Shown in pieces: positions 20,789 to 32,950 of a stretch of DNA of 64,000 nucleotides. The DNA is taken from positions 462,844 through 526,843 of the forward strand of contig NMRB01000052.1 in assembly GCA_002633025.1 (NCBI GenBank), in the 5' to 3' direction. A program made the translations under genes and the position numbers. The stretch is from Notospermus geniculatus. Its lineage: Eukaryota > Nemertea > Pilidiophora > Heteronemertea > Lineidae. The notes under the pieces are model-generated. The model worked only from the letters and a program-made list of their open reading frames with translations. It did no database searches and was not told the DNA's origin. Numbering within the stretch: the first letter of the stretch is position 1; each line of letters starts with the position of its first letter.

Positions 20789-21171
20789 GACTGGTCCCCT
20801 GTCGTGCCGCTCCGTTCCTCCACTACTACGACAGGCCGCGTCCGCCATGTTTGCCTGTTTTCTGACACACGTATGCAAATGAGCATTAGGGACTTCCGGC
20901 AAGGCTCCGTATCGTCGATCCGTATCACGTATGACGTATCGAGCTAATGCATTTTCTATTGAAGTCATACGTCATACGTAATACGGATCGACGATACGGC
21001 GCCTTGCCGGAAGTCCCTAATAAAGACTCGTAAGGTTGCGGGAGTCTCTAAAAATAGATGATGACTCATGGCGCGACCGTTGACCAATCACAGTTGACCA
21101 ATCACATGCCGAGTTGGCGTTCAAAATGCCTGTCGTAGTAGTGAAGCGAGAACTACGACAGGGGACCAGTC
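20789..21171. mobile_element. TIR element with TA target site, carrying a nested foldback
   Basis: Ends GACTGGTCCCCTGTCGT and ACGACAGGGGACCAGTC, flanked by TA (20787-20788 and 21172-21173). Subterminal CACTACTACGACAGG is also inverted at both ends. It encloses a second palindrome at 20889-21017. Confidence 0.8.
20889..21017. mobile_element. Nested foldback element, TA flanks
   Basis: Arms GGGACTTCCGGCAAGG and CCTTGCCGGAAGTCCC, continuing with CGTATCGTCGATCCGTAT and its complement. Flanked by TA at 20887-20888 and 21018-21019. Arms of about 55 bp leave only a short loop. Confidence 0.75.
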
Positions 21172-21320
21172 TAGCGAGTGAACAACAACGAGACCATGAT
21201 TACATAACGGGTGGTAGAGCTGGGCCTCTGACAAGCATGACATGGCAAACTAATTAAAAGGCATGAATCTACAACATCATCATACAAAACAAAGCAAACC
21301 TTCAAAGTTATCACACTGAC

Positions 21321-21350
21321 GTGTGTTGTGTGTGTGTGTGTGTGTGTGTA
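21321..21350. repeat. (TG)n microsatellite
   Basis: About 30 bases of nearly pure GT/TG dinucleotide. Confidence 0.95.
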
Positions 21351-22687
21351 CATATTCAGTACACAGTATGCGGGAGGCACGAACACCCTCAGAAGTTCAC
21401 CAGGGCCACCGATGCCCCTACTACATGTGCATGCAGTGTACACGTACATCATCAAGAAAAGACGTGGCAACGAAGATTCTCAGAAAGGCCTTTTCAAGCA
21501 ATGACACAAATACCGCGTGAATGACAATGCATGTAGGCCTACATGTACAATACAAACGAACACAGAAAATGCTGGATATCACGAAATTCAATCCAAAACC
21601 ACGTTTTCTCTTTAACTCACTTGCAAAAGAAGCAAACAAAGATTTGTCGGTCGACATCCTCATTTAATTTGACCGTGCTTACATCAATAACTTAAACTGA
21701 ATGTCTAGCACATTACGCTTCTCCTAAAATATTGTTAGCTTAAATGGTAACGCGTTCGCCTTTCCATTAAGGCTTCATTAAAATGCAAACATTTCCATCA
21801 GCGGACCGACGTGCGTGTCAGACTTGGCTGGTTCAGAATATCAACTGGAGGCTATTAATGAACTCTGAGGGCTTCGGCTTTGTGGCAATTGTATCGCTGT
21901 TTCAGATAAATGTGGCAGCAAGGAAACTCGCCGGCCTGCTGCTGTTCTGGAGATTCTCCTGAGTTTGATAATATAGCCAGCGTATTTATAGGCCTATAGT
22001 GCGTCTGAAATCGCTAACTACTGTAGAATGAACTTAAGTATCGGCAGATGGGTAGCCGCAAATTAAATACTGTATTGATGTACAAACATGTTTTCTGTAC
22101 AATGAAGAAACACAGGCCTACGTTGTACGTAATGGCACTTTAGTAACATCCGTCGGTTTTTTAGGTTATATTCTCCCCTTCTGGCTGTGAGTGTGGGGCA
22201 GCGGAAGCACTCTCAGCGCAAAAAGTCCGGGTCCGAATGTTGGCTACCAAGGGTGTGACTTCACTATGCGCCATTCGACAACGCTCGCACGCAATACAGG
22301 TGGGGTTCGATTGCCAGTCGATGTCGTCCCTCTCGTATTGGAGAGAGAGCGACTCGTCTTTACCACGCAGAGATTTTCCCTGGGCACTCTCGACCTCCTC
22401 TGGATCGCTGTACATGAAATTCTTCGGCCAATCTTGTCGATAGGGCTAATAATAGGCTACTGTGGTAGTTGGCGTTCATCTCTCAACTTAAAGATAATAT
22501 ATCATGACTTCATTGTTCACATTCAATGATTGTAGACATTAAAACATTGACGTTTACATTGTGTTATTTTGGACTTTGGGACATGCCAACCCACCAAATT
22601 GAATACTTTCGGTGACAGAAAAATTTCTAGAGGGGCATGCCACCAACAAATTACTTGTAAGACAAAGAAAGACTGGACATATACAAA
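21351..22687. other. Stretch without a recognised gene
   Basis: Only short open frames with no coding signals I can defend. Confidence 0.45.
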
Positions 22688-22797
22688 ATATGAAATAGAA
22701 ATCGGGTTTCAAAGGTGAAAGACATTGCTTCCTACCAGATTCGAACCCACGGACCCTCGCATGAGGTATCAATCGCCAGCACTAAGGGGCAGCACGC
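22688..22797 (-). mobile_element. SINE family 1 with 10-bp target duplication
   Basis: Covers the B box, the TGCTGCCCCTTAGTGCTGG region and the tail (complement of ATGAAATAGAAATCGGG). Flanked by CATATACAAA at 22678-22687 and 22798-22807. The 5' part with the A box is truncated. Confidence 0.87.
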
Positions 22798-23392
22798 CAT
22801 ATACAAAGAAATGTAAATAAACAATGATTTTCGTGGCCCGCGAAAATACCCGTGATACATTATCTTTAATATACATCATCTCGACATCGTGGAGATATAC
22901 AATGTATCGTGTATATATACTTTAAAACCACCAAGCAATACTGATAGCAGCAATAACGAAGATACAAATAGGTCTCACTGTAGCCATCTTCGGCAAAATG
23001 ATCCACAACATTTCCATATCAAATCAAGGTATTCCAAATGCGTTTTTAATCGTGGTGTAATTCAGCTGAATCTGAATTCCAGTTCCTTACGGTGTACCGA
23101 ATTAAAACTGTCAAAGAAAAGAGCCGACAAAGAAAACCTCTCATTTGGTGGTTGCTATGGTAACGTCCAAAGAAATCTGACTGTTTTCTTGTATTTATTA
23201 GCTTTCGAGCCAGCTAGTGACGGTATAATTAAAATGAATTTTTCAAATTATGAAATTACAGGTGTTGGGTATTTGCATGTTTTGGCGTAATAAAGGACAT
23301 TAACGGTGTGGCTATTAGATATCTGTCTAAATATTATTCACTTGTTTTCCACAACAAACGTATCTTAAAAGTCGTAAAACGAAAAGGTAACT

Positions 23393-23929
23393 GTATGGAA
23401 CATTCTGAGAATTTCCATTCATTCCTATAAACTTTTTTCTGAATTATTTCTGTGCGTGTGGATCGATTTCAATGAAACTTCAGCAGCTGATGGGGACATT
23501 ACGGGGGCAGGTTGCTGTGGCTGGTGTTCTGAAACCTGTGCGTTGAGGATGCAGGGAGCTGCCAGGATTTGGGTAAAAAAATACTGGTTTTGAAAATTGG
23601 CTTGGCAAGCTTCTCTCAAGTGGTGATAAATCACTTTTGTTAGCGGTTTGTTTGAGGGTAAGAATTAAACTTTCAAAACAAATTCAGGAACTCAATATTA
23701 CTATGCACATCAGGCCGCTGAGGTTGATTTCTGTAAACCGTGTCTTAAAAAATGGCGGCAGCTCCCTACATCCCCAACGCACTGATTTCAGAACATCAGC
23801 CACAGCAACCATTGCCCCAGTAATGTCCCCATCAGCTGCTGAAGTTTCATTGAAATTGACCCACACGCACAGAAATAATTCAGAAAAACGTTTTTTGGAA
23901 ATGAATGAAAATTCTCAGAATATTCCATA
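23393..23929. mobile_element. Long foldback element (~190-bp arms)
   Basis: The left arm starts TATGGAACATTCTGAGAAT and the right arm ends ATTCTCAGAATATTCCATA. Pairing continues through GAATTATTTCTGTGCGTGTG and CAGCAGCTGATGGGGACATT with small mismatches, leaving about 160 bp between arms. No transposase and no clear target duplication. Confidence 0.75.
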
Positions 23930-24975
23930 CTTATTAGCAAGAGTATAAGATAGGTCTCATCTGCTGCGGCCTAAACGTAATCCTGGGAAACCTCCCTATT
24001 GACTAACCCTGAAGTCCTTGGTGAAGTGTTTTCCTCACCATGCTCAGGGTGACACAGCAGAGGAAGTGAAATTGTCCGTTCCCCGATACTAATAACAGTG
24101 GAGTCGGTCCTTCGCCAAGAGTGTCACTTGATTTACTTACCTGATGTCGATTTCGAAGTGTCGAGTAGTTCAGAGAGAGTATTTAATTGGCAATGATCTA
24201 CGACTTGAGACACGGCTGATACTAGATTGAATTTGATTTAGAGGGTATCAGTGCCGGACACGTGAAACTGATCAGTTACGATTTGCGTAGGAGTATGTTG
24301 TGACGGTCTTGTTTCGAGAGATATTATGAAAGCGTAAAGATTTTGATGGCAACAATGGACAACGCAACTCGGTTTACTATATAACGACAGCAACAGTTCG
24401 CAAAAGCTGAACTTCAGCAGCTATCCGGTCTCTGTTCCGACGAGTCCCCGTTTATAAAAGAACGGGCGTTCTGACGCAGTGAATTCGCGTCCGAAAAAAA
24501 GAAATAAATACATGTAATATAGATAAATATAATTAGATTGGCAATCTGTTTCCTCTAATATTGGGTCGGCCCCGTCGAGATCCTCCTAAAGGGTGTGTTG
24601 GGTGTTCGTATAGGCCTTCATAGAAATAAGCATGCACTTAAGCCCGGGAGAGTGAATATTTGCTATACTTCCAACATGGCGAAGTAAGTACTTAATTTAA
24701 ATGGATTCAATATCCTTTCGGCGTTAACGATACATTATGGGACCCTATAGCATCACCTGTTGACTCTATCACTTTATAGTGCTCGCCATTGTCTCACGTT
24801 CTATTCCGGCGTTGTTGGAATTGATGAGAGCGTTTATTTGCACCTGCTGTCCTCCTTTTCATTATCTTACCGTCTGCTGGGAGTTCCTCTGACCTTTTCA
24901 ATACGTGATAGGTGTCGTCCTCGGTGTCGGCGAGGTTCACACCATTACGATATTAAATCAAAGCTTTGCTAGTTA

Positions 24976-25237
24976 AAATACTTGAGCTATATAGCACTGA
25001 TCCCACCAAGGGGCAATGTATGTCATTCAAAAAAATATCATTTTTGAAGTGATTGCTCAAAAAGCTGAATCGAAGCCAGTTGGTATTACATGTAGATCGA
25101 TTTAGTTTAAATACTTGAGCTATATAGCACTGATCCCACCAAGGGGCAATGCATATCATTCAAAAAAATATCATTTTTGAAATAATTGCTCAAAAAGCTG
25201 AATCGAAGCCAGTTGGTATTACATGTAGATCTTTTTT
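24976..25237. repeat. Two-copy tandem repeat, 133-bp period
   Basis: ATACTTGAGCTATATAGCAC starts each unit (24979 and 25112) and the copies match closely up to TTACATGTAGATC, with few substitutions. The second copy runs into a T-rich tract. Confidence 0.9.
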
Positions 25238-25348
25238 TTTTTGACAGCACCACCACGACTTCTATCCCACTTTATTTTTTGTGGCCACTTTGCCCGTGGA
25301 CTGCTCACGATTTTTAACACACACAACTGTCTTGTATTGGTGCACTCT

Positions 25349-25435
25349 ATAGCGTAGTGTCACCGTGTATTAACAGACGGCGCTACAACTCAGACAACTT
25401 GTGCCCGCCGGGCAATATTTTTCGCATGTCTCCCT
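25349..25435. mobile_element. Fragment of the TTAA foldback family
   Basis: Nearly identical to the right arm of the element at 31347-31717, from ATAGCGTAGTGTCACCG to CGCATGTCTCCCT, and followed by TTAA at 25436-25439. The left arm is missing. Confidence 0.8.
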
Positions 25436-25439
25436 TTAA

Positions 25440-28400
25440 GTACCAAATTGTGACCAAAATAGTTTTGCCTCCACACTCAAGAGCTTTCGATGCACAAGTC
25501 AGACATGTCGCTGTGCAGACGTTTCTTACAGTAGGATATTGTCGCCAAAAGATGACACCACCTGCTAATCTGTAACGGGAAATCGTGATCAACAGTTAAA
25601 TACTGAGTTGCCGTTTTGTCTTCAATGTAGGCTTTAAATTTAATTCACCATTTTGACCCCGAACCGTTTGCAATAAATGTACTGAGTAAATGCTTGCCGA
25701 GGGCATGGCCCGATGGTAGATTTTACCTCGGAAGAGGAGTCATATTTAACTGTGCCCCCAGTCTCCTTCTTATTTGTCGTGGATACTCCGGGCTAACTGA
25801 GCTAATCTAATGATAAATCATCGTTGAAACATTCCTTACGGTGCAGATTCGAACTCATTTAAGGTAAACCTCCAAAGAAGCAATTATTGACTTGAAATAA
25901 GTAGCTCTACAGCTGCCTAAACATGCCTTTACAGCTATATTGTGATAGTATAATGTAAATACCGCATCATTTCTAATGGGGATGATCCAGCACTCTATAA
26001 TAAGTTCTAGTCTTAGCTGGTAGGTGAACGCATACGGTTCTTTCAATAACGACACCTCTGGGACTTAAGAACATGATTTATAGCGAATGTCGGATGAAAT
26101 TAATCCGATACGAAGAGAAATTAATTCTTAACTTGCGATTTTAAAGTGCACTTTAAGCTCTTCATTACCAGCGAGAAGTCCTGGAGTTCATTTTCCCATT
26201 TTGAATGCTTTAGAAATTTTCTCCGTCGTAACAACGCTGTGAGGGGTAGCGAAGTACAGCCGACAGCCAAAGGCTGACTCTGAACATTTGGGGAAATTTG
26301 AAAGGGAAATTTTCTTCCAAATGCACTAGTAAAAAACCTCTCAGATAGAAAAACACTTCTTTCGGTCTGCGAAGCTGCAACCCGCTAACCTTAATTCGAT
26401 TTCAGTTCAACCTGAATCTAAAATGTTTACGTAGGTCTATTAGGTCCAAACGACAGAAGTCCTGATTAGAGGCAGAACGAGACCTGAATGATAAATGCTT
26501 GTCGTTTTGCCCCTTCCACAAAGAACAGGCTTTTTAGGCAAATGAATAGGAATTCGTACCTAGTGAGATCCTGTGATATACATGCACTTGATTATCCTCG
26601 CGTGATAGGAATGAAAGCTCTAGGGATACTGATGATTCCATCAAATCAGTCAATAATGTAAAAGGTTTCTGTCGGGAAGGAGCCTGAGCAGACTTGCGTT
26701 CGTAACAATAGAACCACACTGAAGAGTAAGGGTATTGGAAAAAACATGAAGTTTGGAACAATGCATTCGTGGATTGCTGGACTAGGAAATATGGGCTAAC
26801 CACCTGGATTCCCGATGCACACAGTGCCTATTCCAATAATCGGATAATACCTATTTTCGGACAATATGCACACAGTAGGCCTACTACAGTATTCCGATGA
26901 TGAGGGTTTGACACATCCACGTGTGGGGCAGTGCCAAGATCGACCTTACACCACTGTCGAGCGCAAGAACGTTGGAACCAATCAGAACACCTGTTACTCA
27001 CTAAGGAGAGAATGATTGGCTGATGGGAAAGGTGATTGTTAGGGTCAGCCTTATATCTTAACACAGAGGATACACGTCCAACGTTCTTGCACTCGACAGG
27101 CCTCTTAAGCCTAAGTTAGTCAGCATTGAATGAAAACGCTGTTTAATTTTAAGACGTGTTGGTGGACCAATAAAGATGAGAATAAACAAATTTGATTTTA
27201 TTGTGAACGCTGGCAGCCGCACATGTTGATGAATTAGCACGAATTTGGTACGATCAACTGCTTTGTGTAGTTTTAGTCAAAATACCCCAAATATCCCGTC
27301 TTTTACGTTCTTCGCGATTACGTGTCTTCTTTCATCATCTCAACTTGCTTTCTTCCAACTTCATTATTTTCGAACAAGCAATCTGAGATCATACACCTAA
27401 ACAGTTATTCAATTTTAAAACTTCTGCTAAGAAACTTGTTCTCTTTTAAACATGATTGATTAAAATCTCCAGAGAATCTGTTTTCGCAATCTAACATCGA
27501 ATCATTCGCTTGTAATCTGGTCCTTTCGAATTACGAAAAAAATACATAATCAAACGTGGGCGACCTAAAAGTTTTAAAGACAGAGTCTTAATTTGCAAAC
27601 CTAGCATGGATTTGAAATCTCATCGATTTAGTCCTTCATGTCGTTTTTGTCACATCTGAAAGATATAAAGAATGAGTCTTTAATCGACAAATCGAATGCT
27701 TTCTCCCCCCTCCCTCCGGCCTACAAAAATAAGTGTGGAAACGATACAGATGGTTTTTAGCTTGGTTAATCTTTCTAAAAGTACATACTAGGTAAAAAAA
27801 TAGCAGCCGGGCAGCTGTTTTAGCTACAAAAAAATCCAGCCAGACACAAAGTCGATCGTCGATATCCCACCACCGAATTTCATGCAATTCATATTGACAG
27901 CTAAGAACATCACCATACACGTAAATTTGATTTCTACGCTCTGGTCTGTGTACATTTCTTATGTTTACAGGCAATTTTATGCCGGTATGGTCAACTTGGC
28001 CGTTCCATCATACAGTTTTATTTGGTCAACAAATCAAGTACATTGGGCCACTCTATTCGCCGTTAGGTCATAAACACATGACAGGAATCAATTACGGTCA
28101 GCATCTTGATAATCATACAAAAAAAATATCAATAGTAGACCATGTTAAGGATGATGATCAAAGACCAGCCTAAGGCGACGTTTTCTCCTCTGTGGCCACT
28201 AAAAATCGTTATTGACCGCTCAAGATGGAGACGGGAGACTCAGACTTCTTATATATCACAATGAAAAAAATAGATCCATGCGGTTTTATCGACCATTACC
28301 ATGTAAATCACATTTATTTTCTGCTGAGTTCTCCTACCTCGTGGCAATAATCGAACGAGTTGTTTGTCTTTGACATTCGAGATCAAAGTTGGATTCGATG

Positions 28401-29258
28401 ATTACGTTGCAAGAAAGCGAGGTGATAAAAAATTGATCCGGTCACCCTCGGTGCTGTTATCTTGTCCCCGTAAATGAGGTGCTGCAGCAGTGATCAATGG
28501 ACCGGCTTCATTAATAAATGTATTACCAGTGATGCTTTGTTGATGACGGTTCGTGTTTACTTCATGTGTAGCCTCAAAATATCCAATTGGTGCGGGCAGT
28601 CATTAAGTTTGCTTTTTCCCATCTTGCATTTCTTATGGCCAGGGACTTCGCATCATCAAAAGAAGTTAAATGCAAGGGCGAAGGGTTTATTTTTTCAATT
28701 ATGCACAGATTCATCTGCCAGAGAGGCAAAAAGTGAAATCATCTGTTCATATGGGGATGGGGCGATGGTGAGCCAAGGGAAATCACACTTTGGAAAAGAT
28801 GAGAAAAAATGAACGCTGACTGTGTGATGTCTGGCAACGTCTGGTATTTCGTCCTTCATGGTGTAATTCTTGATGCGATTCTAAACTCGCTTAACTGGTG
28901 TTAGTAATGACCACCACGAAGACTCGTTATTCGATACTCTGTAGGGGAATATAAAATATGCAGCTTCCAAACAGATTCAGGTTAAGCATTCTTTTAGGGT
29001 ACTTCTAGTGTAGAATAGATGTCAAATGTTCCTTGCAAATGTTCTTTTTTGCACGGACAGTGAAGGTTCGTGCAAGCATGAACTAATCCGATAATTGACG
29101 AAGATGGTCAACGTCCTCATCCTCGGACCAATGAACCTCCCGACATTTTTTAAACAGCGCTGCTTTTCACATGAAAAGGCAGCCAAATGTTCTTTTCATG
29201 TTTGTTATTGATCATGCTGAAGAATCTGTAGACGGCATCTTGCTGTAACTACCAGAAC
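25440..29258. other. Region without a recognised gene
   Basis: Apart from a small inverted repeat at 26954-27099 I see no gene or element. Open frames are short and show no consistent splice structure. Confidence 0.4.
26954..27099. repeat. Small inverted repeat
   Basis: CTGTCGAGCGCAAGAACGTT and its near-complement AACGTTCTTGCACTCGACAG lie about 100 bp apart. The arms match except for one base. A degraded MITE is likely. Confidence 0.6.
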
Positions 29259-29371
29259 TGGCGATTGATGCCTAGTGCTGGCGACTGATGCCTAATGCGA
29301 GGGTCCGTGGGTTCGAATCCGGTAGGGAGCTCTGTCTTTCACCTTAGAAACCCTTTTCTATTTCACCTTCT
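29259..29371 (+). mobile_element. SINE family 1 with 13-bp target duplication
   Basis: TGGCGATTGATGCC is present twice at the 5' side, followed by GTGGGTTCGAATCC (B box) and the tail AAACCCTTTTCTATTTCAC. Flanks TAACTACCAGAAC (29246-29258) and TAACTACTAGAAC (29372-29384) match at 12 of 13. The A box half is missing. Confidence 0.85.
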
Positions 29372-31346
29372 TAACTACTAGAACCAATATCTTTTTCTGT
29401 TCTGTGATATTTGTCTAACAAGGGATACATAATTATGTTGACCATCTGCTGAAGAGCTGTAAACATGACACTAGCTGTGAGAAACCAGCACTTGCCACCT
29501 CTGACATGGTTCCCGACTTCCATCTGAGCAAGATGAAATTGAATCGTTTGAAATGGACGTCTAAACCGACGGACCACTCAATCGGTCTTGTCAATTGGTA
29601 GTTAGTCTATCACACCGACTCCAGTGGCTTGGATCCAATTCTAATTAACAGATCGGATGTAGTTTCATGTTTACAAATCGTCTTTTCGTCAACCGATACT
29701 TTACTCAGACGCCCTTAAATATTCAATTGATTGACACTAACAGCCTTGCCAATTCCACGTTGGTTTTGTTGATGACTCGTGAGAAGATTCTTTCACGCTT
29801 TCTTTANGGGGGGGGGGGGGGATCCGTTATGAAGAGGTGACCTTTCTCGAAGCTTGCTGTGTTTAACCCTTTTGCAGACAAATTGTGCCCGATCTGGGAA
29901 AATCAGGCACAAATTTCTCAGGGAGAATATGAAAGCTACAGTGGTTACCTCAAGAAGGCTGAAAAGTTCACAGACTAGTTTATAATATTACAGTTTGTCA
30001 AGTTTGGAAATGTGTTAAAAAAGAAAATGAATAACTAAAAACGCTCTCAAGAAAGGTATGCAACACATAATGTGTTACATGTATTATTTTTAACTTTTCC
30101 CAATTATTTTAACGTACATGTACTTCTACGTGTGTTTCTCATGAAATCGCCTCTGGCGGTGAAAAAGTTGAATCTCGCCAACCCCGCACCTCAGAGGTTG
30201 TCAGAAAAGTTTTATTTGTGGAATTTATCCGGGTGCCACGTCGCAGCATCAATGAAAAATTGTTTACCTGCCACGAAGCAGTGAGCCATAACACCGAAAG
30301 GTGAATGTTATTACAAAGGTGAATGCCATTACTGACGTCAGCTACATGTAGCTACACGTCATTTTTCAGGATGGTGCAGTTGAGCTTCGTTCCACCGTCA
30401 CATAAATTCGATACAACAGTTTCGATGGCAATTTACGACCATCACGACGCTACCGATTAATCCTCGCATATTGCTTCTGTCTATTTTCGTATTCACGCCG
30501 CAACGTGACGACGCGAGATTTGGGTTAATGGAAGAGAGAGAAGTGGCTTTTCTTCGGTATCGCAAGGGAAGGTTTGGCCGTGAGTGCAGTGTGGGACTGC
30601 ATGCGACTATCCAAGAAAGATACCGAGCCACTGTAGATTATTCTAAGATGTGCTTGGCTCAAGCCACATGACACAAATGTAAACCACTATGCATCCATTA
30701 CACACCCTAGTGTAGCTTTAGATTAGTCGTTCGCACATGTCACTACGTCCGGTTGCAAATAAATGAACAACCTTTGCTGTCAGGCTGTTGTTCTGTACAA
30801 ATAGCCCTAACTTCTTCCATACAATGTATATAAATTTTATATTACACAAAGTAGAACAATTTCTATCGAAAACCTCTGGGGCATCACTTGGAGAGCACTT
30901 GTCTGGGTTATTCAAAATCGTTTTCTGGCTAACTCGCCTCAAAACATGGTTATGAGATATCCTGGGAATGCATTGCCTCACTTAGGACCGCATTCAAGGA
31001 TATAGCGATCCCGCGTGGGTGTGAGGTTATTGCCACTGAGTTATTTTAGGCGGGCAAATGAACGTGGAAAGAAACGCAATTACCCCGTCAGCGAGTTGCA
31101 TCTCACTCAGTTTATTGTTACAGCGATGAACTTAATTTCAAATTTCAAAACGCATTGCCTTAAATTGTCATCATAATCTATACAGAGAATACGGTCGACG
31201 TTTTTACCAGTAGGCCTACATGTATGTACTAAGTCAAACTCTATAACTACAGACCAATGTTCAATCACATGCAAACTTAATGAAGGATTTTATTGTTAGC
31301 AGGTGTTAAAGCCCAGGGACCTTCACAAAGCTCTCTTAGCAGTTAA
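29372..31346. other. Region without a firmly recognised gene
   Basis: A single N at 29807 precedes a run of about 14 G. A short possible first exon (about 30531-30586) begins ATGGAAGAGAGAGAAG and ends at GGCC|GTGAGT, but I found no partner exon. Confidence 0.35.
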
Positions 31347-31717
31347 AGGGAGACATACGAAAAATATTCCCGGCGGGCACAAGTTGTCTGAGTTGTAGCG
31401 CCGTCTCTTAATACACGGTGACACTACGCTATATCACAGGTGCCTGTAGAGCTATCAGTGAGTTTCGAACACTTTTCTAACCAAACGTATCTGAAAAACA
31501 CAACACGTATCTAAAAACACACCACGAGCTCATAAATTCGTGAGCTCGGGGTGTGTTTTTTTACAAACTAGTGTTTTTTGGTTAGATACGTGTTCTAAGC
31601 TCACTAATAGCTCTACAGGGGCCTGTGATATAGCGTAGTGTCACCGGTGTATTAACAGACGGCGCTACAACTCAGACAACTTGTGCCCGCCGGGCAATAT
31701 TTTTCGCATGTCTCCCT
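31347..31717. mobile_element. Foldback element with TTAA target site, ~160-bp arms
   Basis: The left end AGGGAGACATACGAAAAAT follows TTAA (31343-31346). The right end is the complement, ATTTTTCGCATGTCTCCCT, followed by TTGA, a mutated TTAA. Both arms carry CCCGGCGGGCACAAGTTGTC and the TAGCGTAGTGTCACC region. A truncated relative at 25349-25435 retains TTAA. piggyBac- or Kolobok-like by target site. Confidence 0.83.
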
Positions 31718-31813
31718 TTGAGAATTTGTAACATTCCAGGAGCTATTGTGCGTCAACCGTTGAACAATGGTTTTATGAGGACGCTACGAATGCGCAGCTG
31801 TGAGTACTTTGTG

Positions 31814-31840
31814 AAACACACACACACACACACAAACACC
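31814..31840. repeat. (CA)n microsatellite
   Basis: About 27 bases of CA dinucleotide with one interruption. Confidence 0.9.
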
Positions 31841-31979
31841 ATTCCGGGATGGAGGCCAAATTTGAGTGGAAGAAAGTGAATCGTATCTCGGTAATCAGCG
31901 AAGCAAAGAATAGTCAATAATGATATCAGGGCTCTAACTGGCTGGTCAAGAGCCATCACTGGCTGTACAACGAGGAAAT

Positions 31980-32950
31980 ATCATGTCGAAACGTGGACAC
32001 CCACATTGGTGCATATGGTGGCGGATTTATCAAGGAATGGAGTGTTTGGTCATGTTTGAGGGGCTAATTTTTAGCCCCCTTGGCCGCAAGGCCCAGCAGG
32101 GCTTATGCTGTGGTTGGGGTCATTTAGTGGTGGTCTGTCGTGCGTTAGTCCGTACGGCGGTACGGCGGTTCGGCGGTACGGCGCTTCGTCCGTAAACTTT
32201 TGGTTTGTTAGCGCTCTAGCGCCTTTATTTTTTGACGAATCTTTTTGGTCTTCGGTGGGTCTATATATGGACCTAAGATCTAGGTCGAGTTCGATTTTGA
32301 GCACGATTGGATTCCTATTTTGGCCTCCAGGGGGCGTTTTGTGAAAAATTTCAAAGGGCTATATTTTGATAATGGTTTGAACTATCATGTTGAAACTTTG
32401 TACACATGTACCTCTAGGTTATAGCAACTTACAGACAAACTTTCGGTGAAATCTGATTCTTCACTTCGCCACTAGGGGGCCAAAACCAAAATCACTGAAA
32501 GTGCTATTTCTCCATAACCAAGAGATGGATTTTTGTCAAATTTTTTTCATGGGTATATCTAATAAGGATACATAAGATGTAGTACCCGAGTTTTTAATTT
32601 GACCTACTTTTCAAGGTCACAGAGGTCAAAGTTCACCTGAAATTACAAAATTGGCACTTTTTCTAATGGTTTGCCTGTTCTTAGTCAAGAGATTAATATG
32701 GCAATTTGGCATGTTTGTACCTAAATGGCTTTTATGGAGTTGCTGATGATTCCCACCACTGTGCTTCAAGCCAAGCGGGCACAGTGCCATTGGCACGATT
32801 TTTGTGTTTGAGGTGGCTGGGGTCTCTGGGTCTCACGTGTAATCACGTTCGGTGCGTGAAGGTGTGTGTACGCTTTTCTCACCTCATGGCGTCAGTCGGC
32901 GAATGCCTATTGAAGCGTGACGTAATTGATGTCTGCCGCCTGCTATAAAC
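31980..32950. other. Repeat-like tract with hairpins and an octamer array
   Basis: GGGGCTAATTTTTAGCCCC (about 32060-32078) is a perfect hairpin, followed by GGCCGCAAGGCC. An octamer, GTACGGCG, is repeated four times with one change at 32153-32184. The style suggests part of a dispersed element, but I cannot see its ends. The longest open frames here are short. Confidence 0.4.

Noticed and set aside
24420-24480. Possible hammerhead ribozyme core (GACGAGTCCCC)
   Set aside because: The invariant CTGATGA and GAAA boxes are not both present in the required arrangement.
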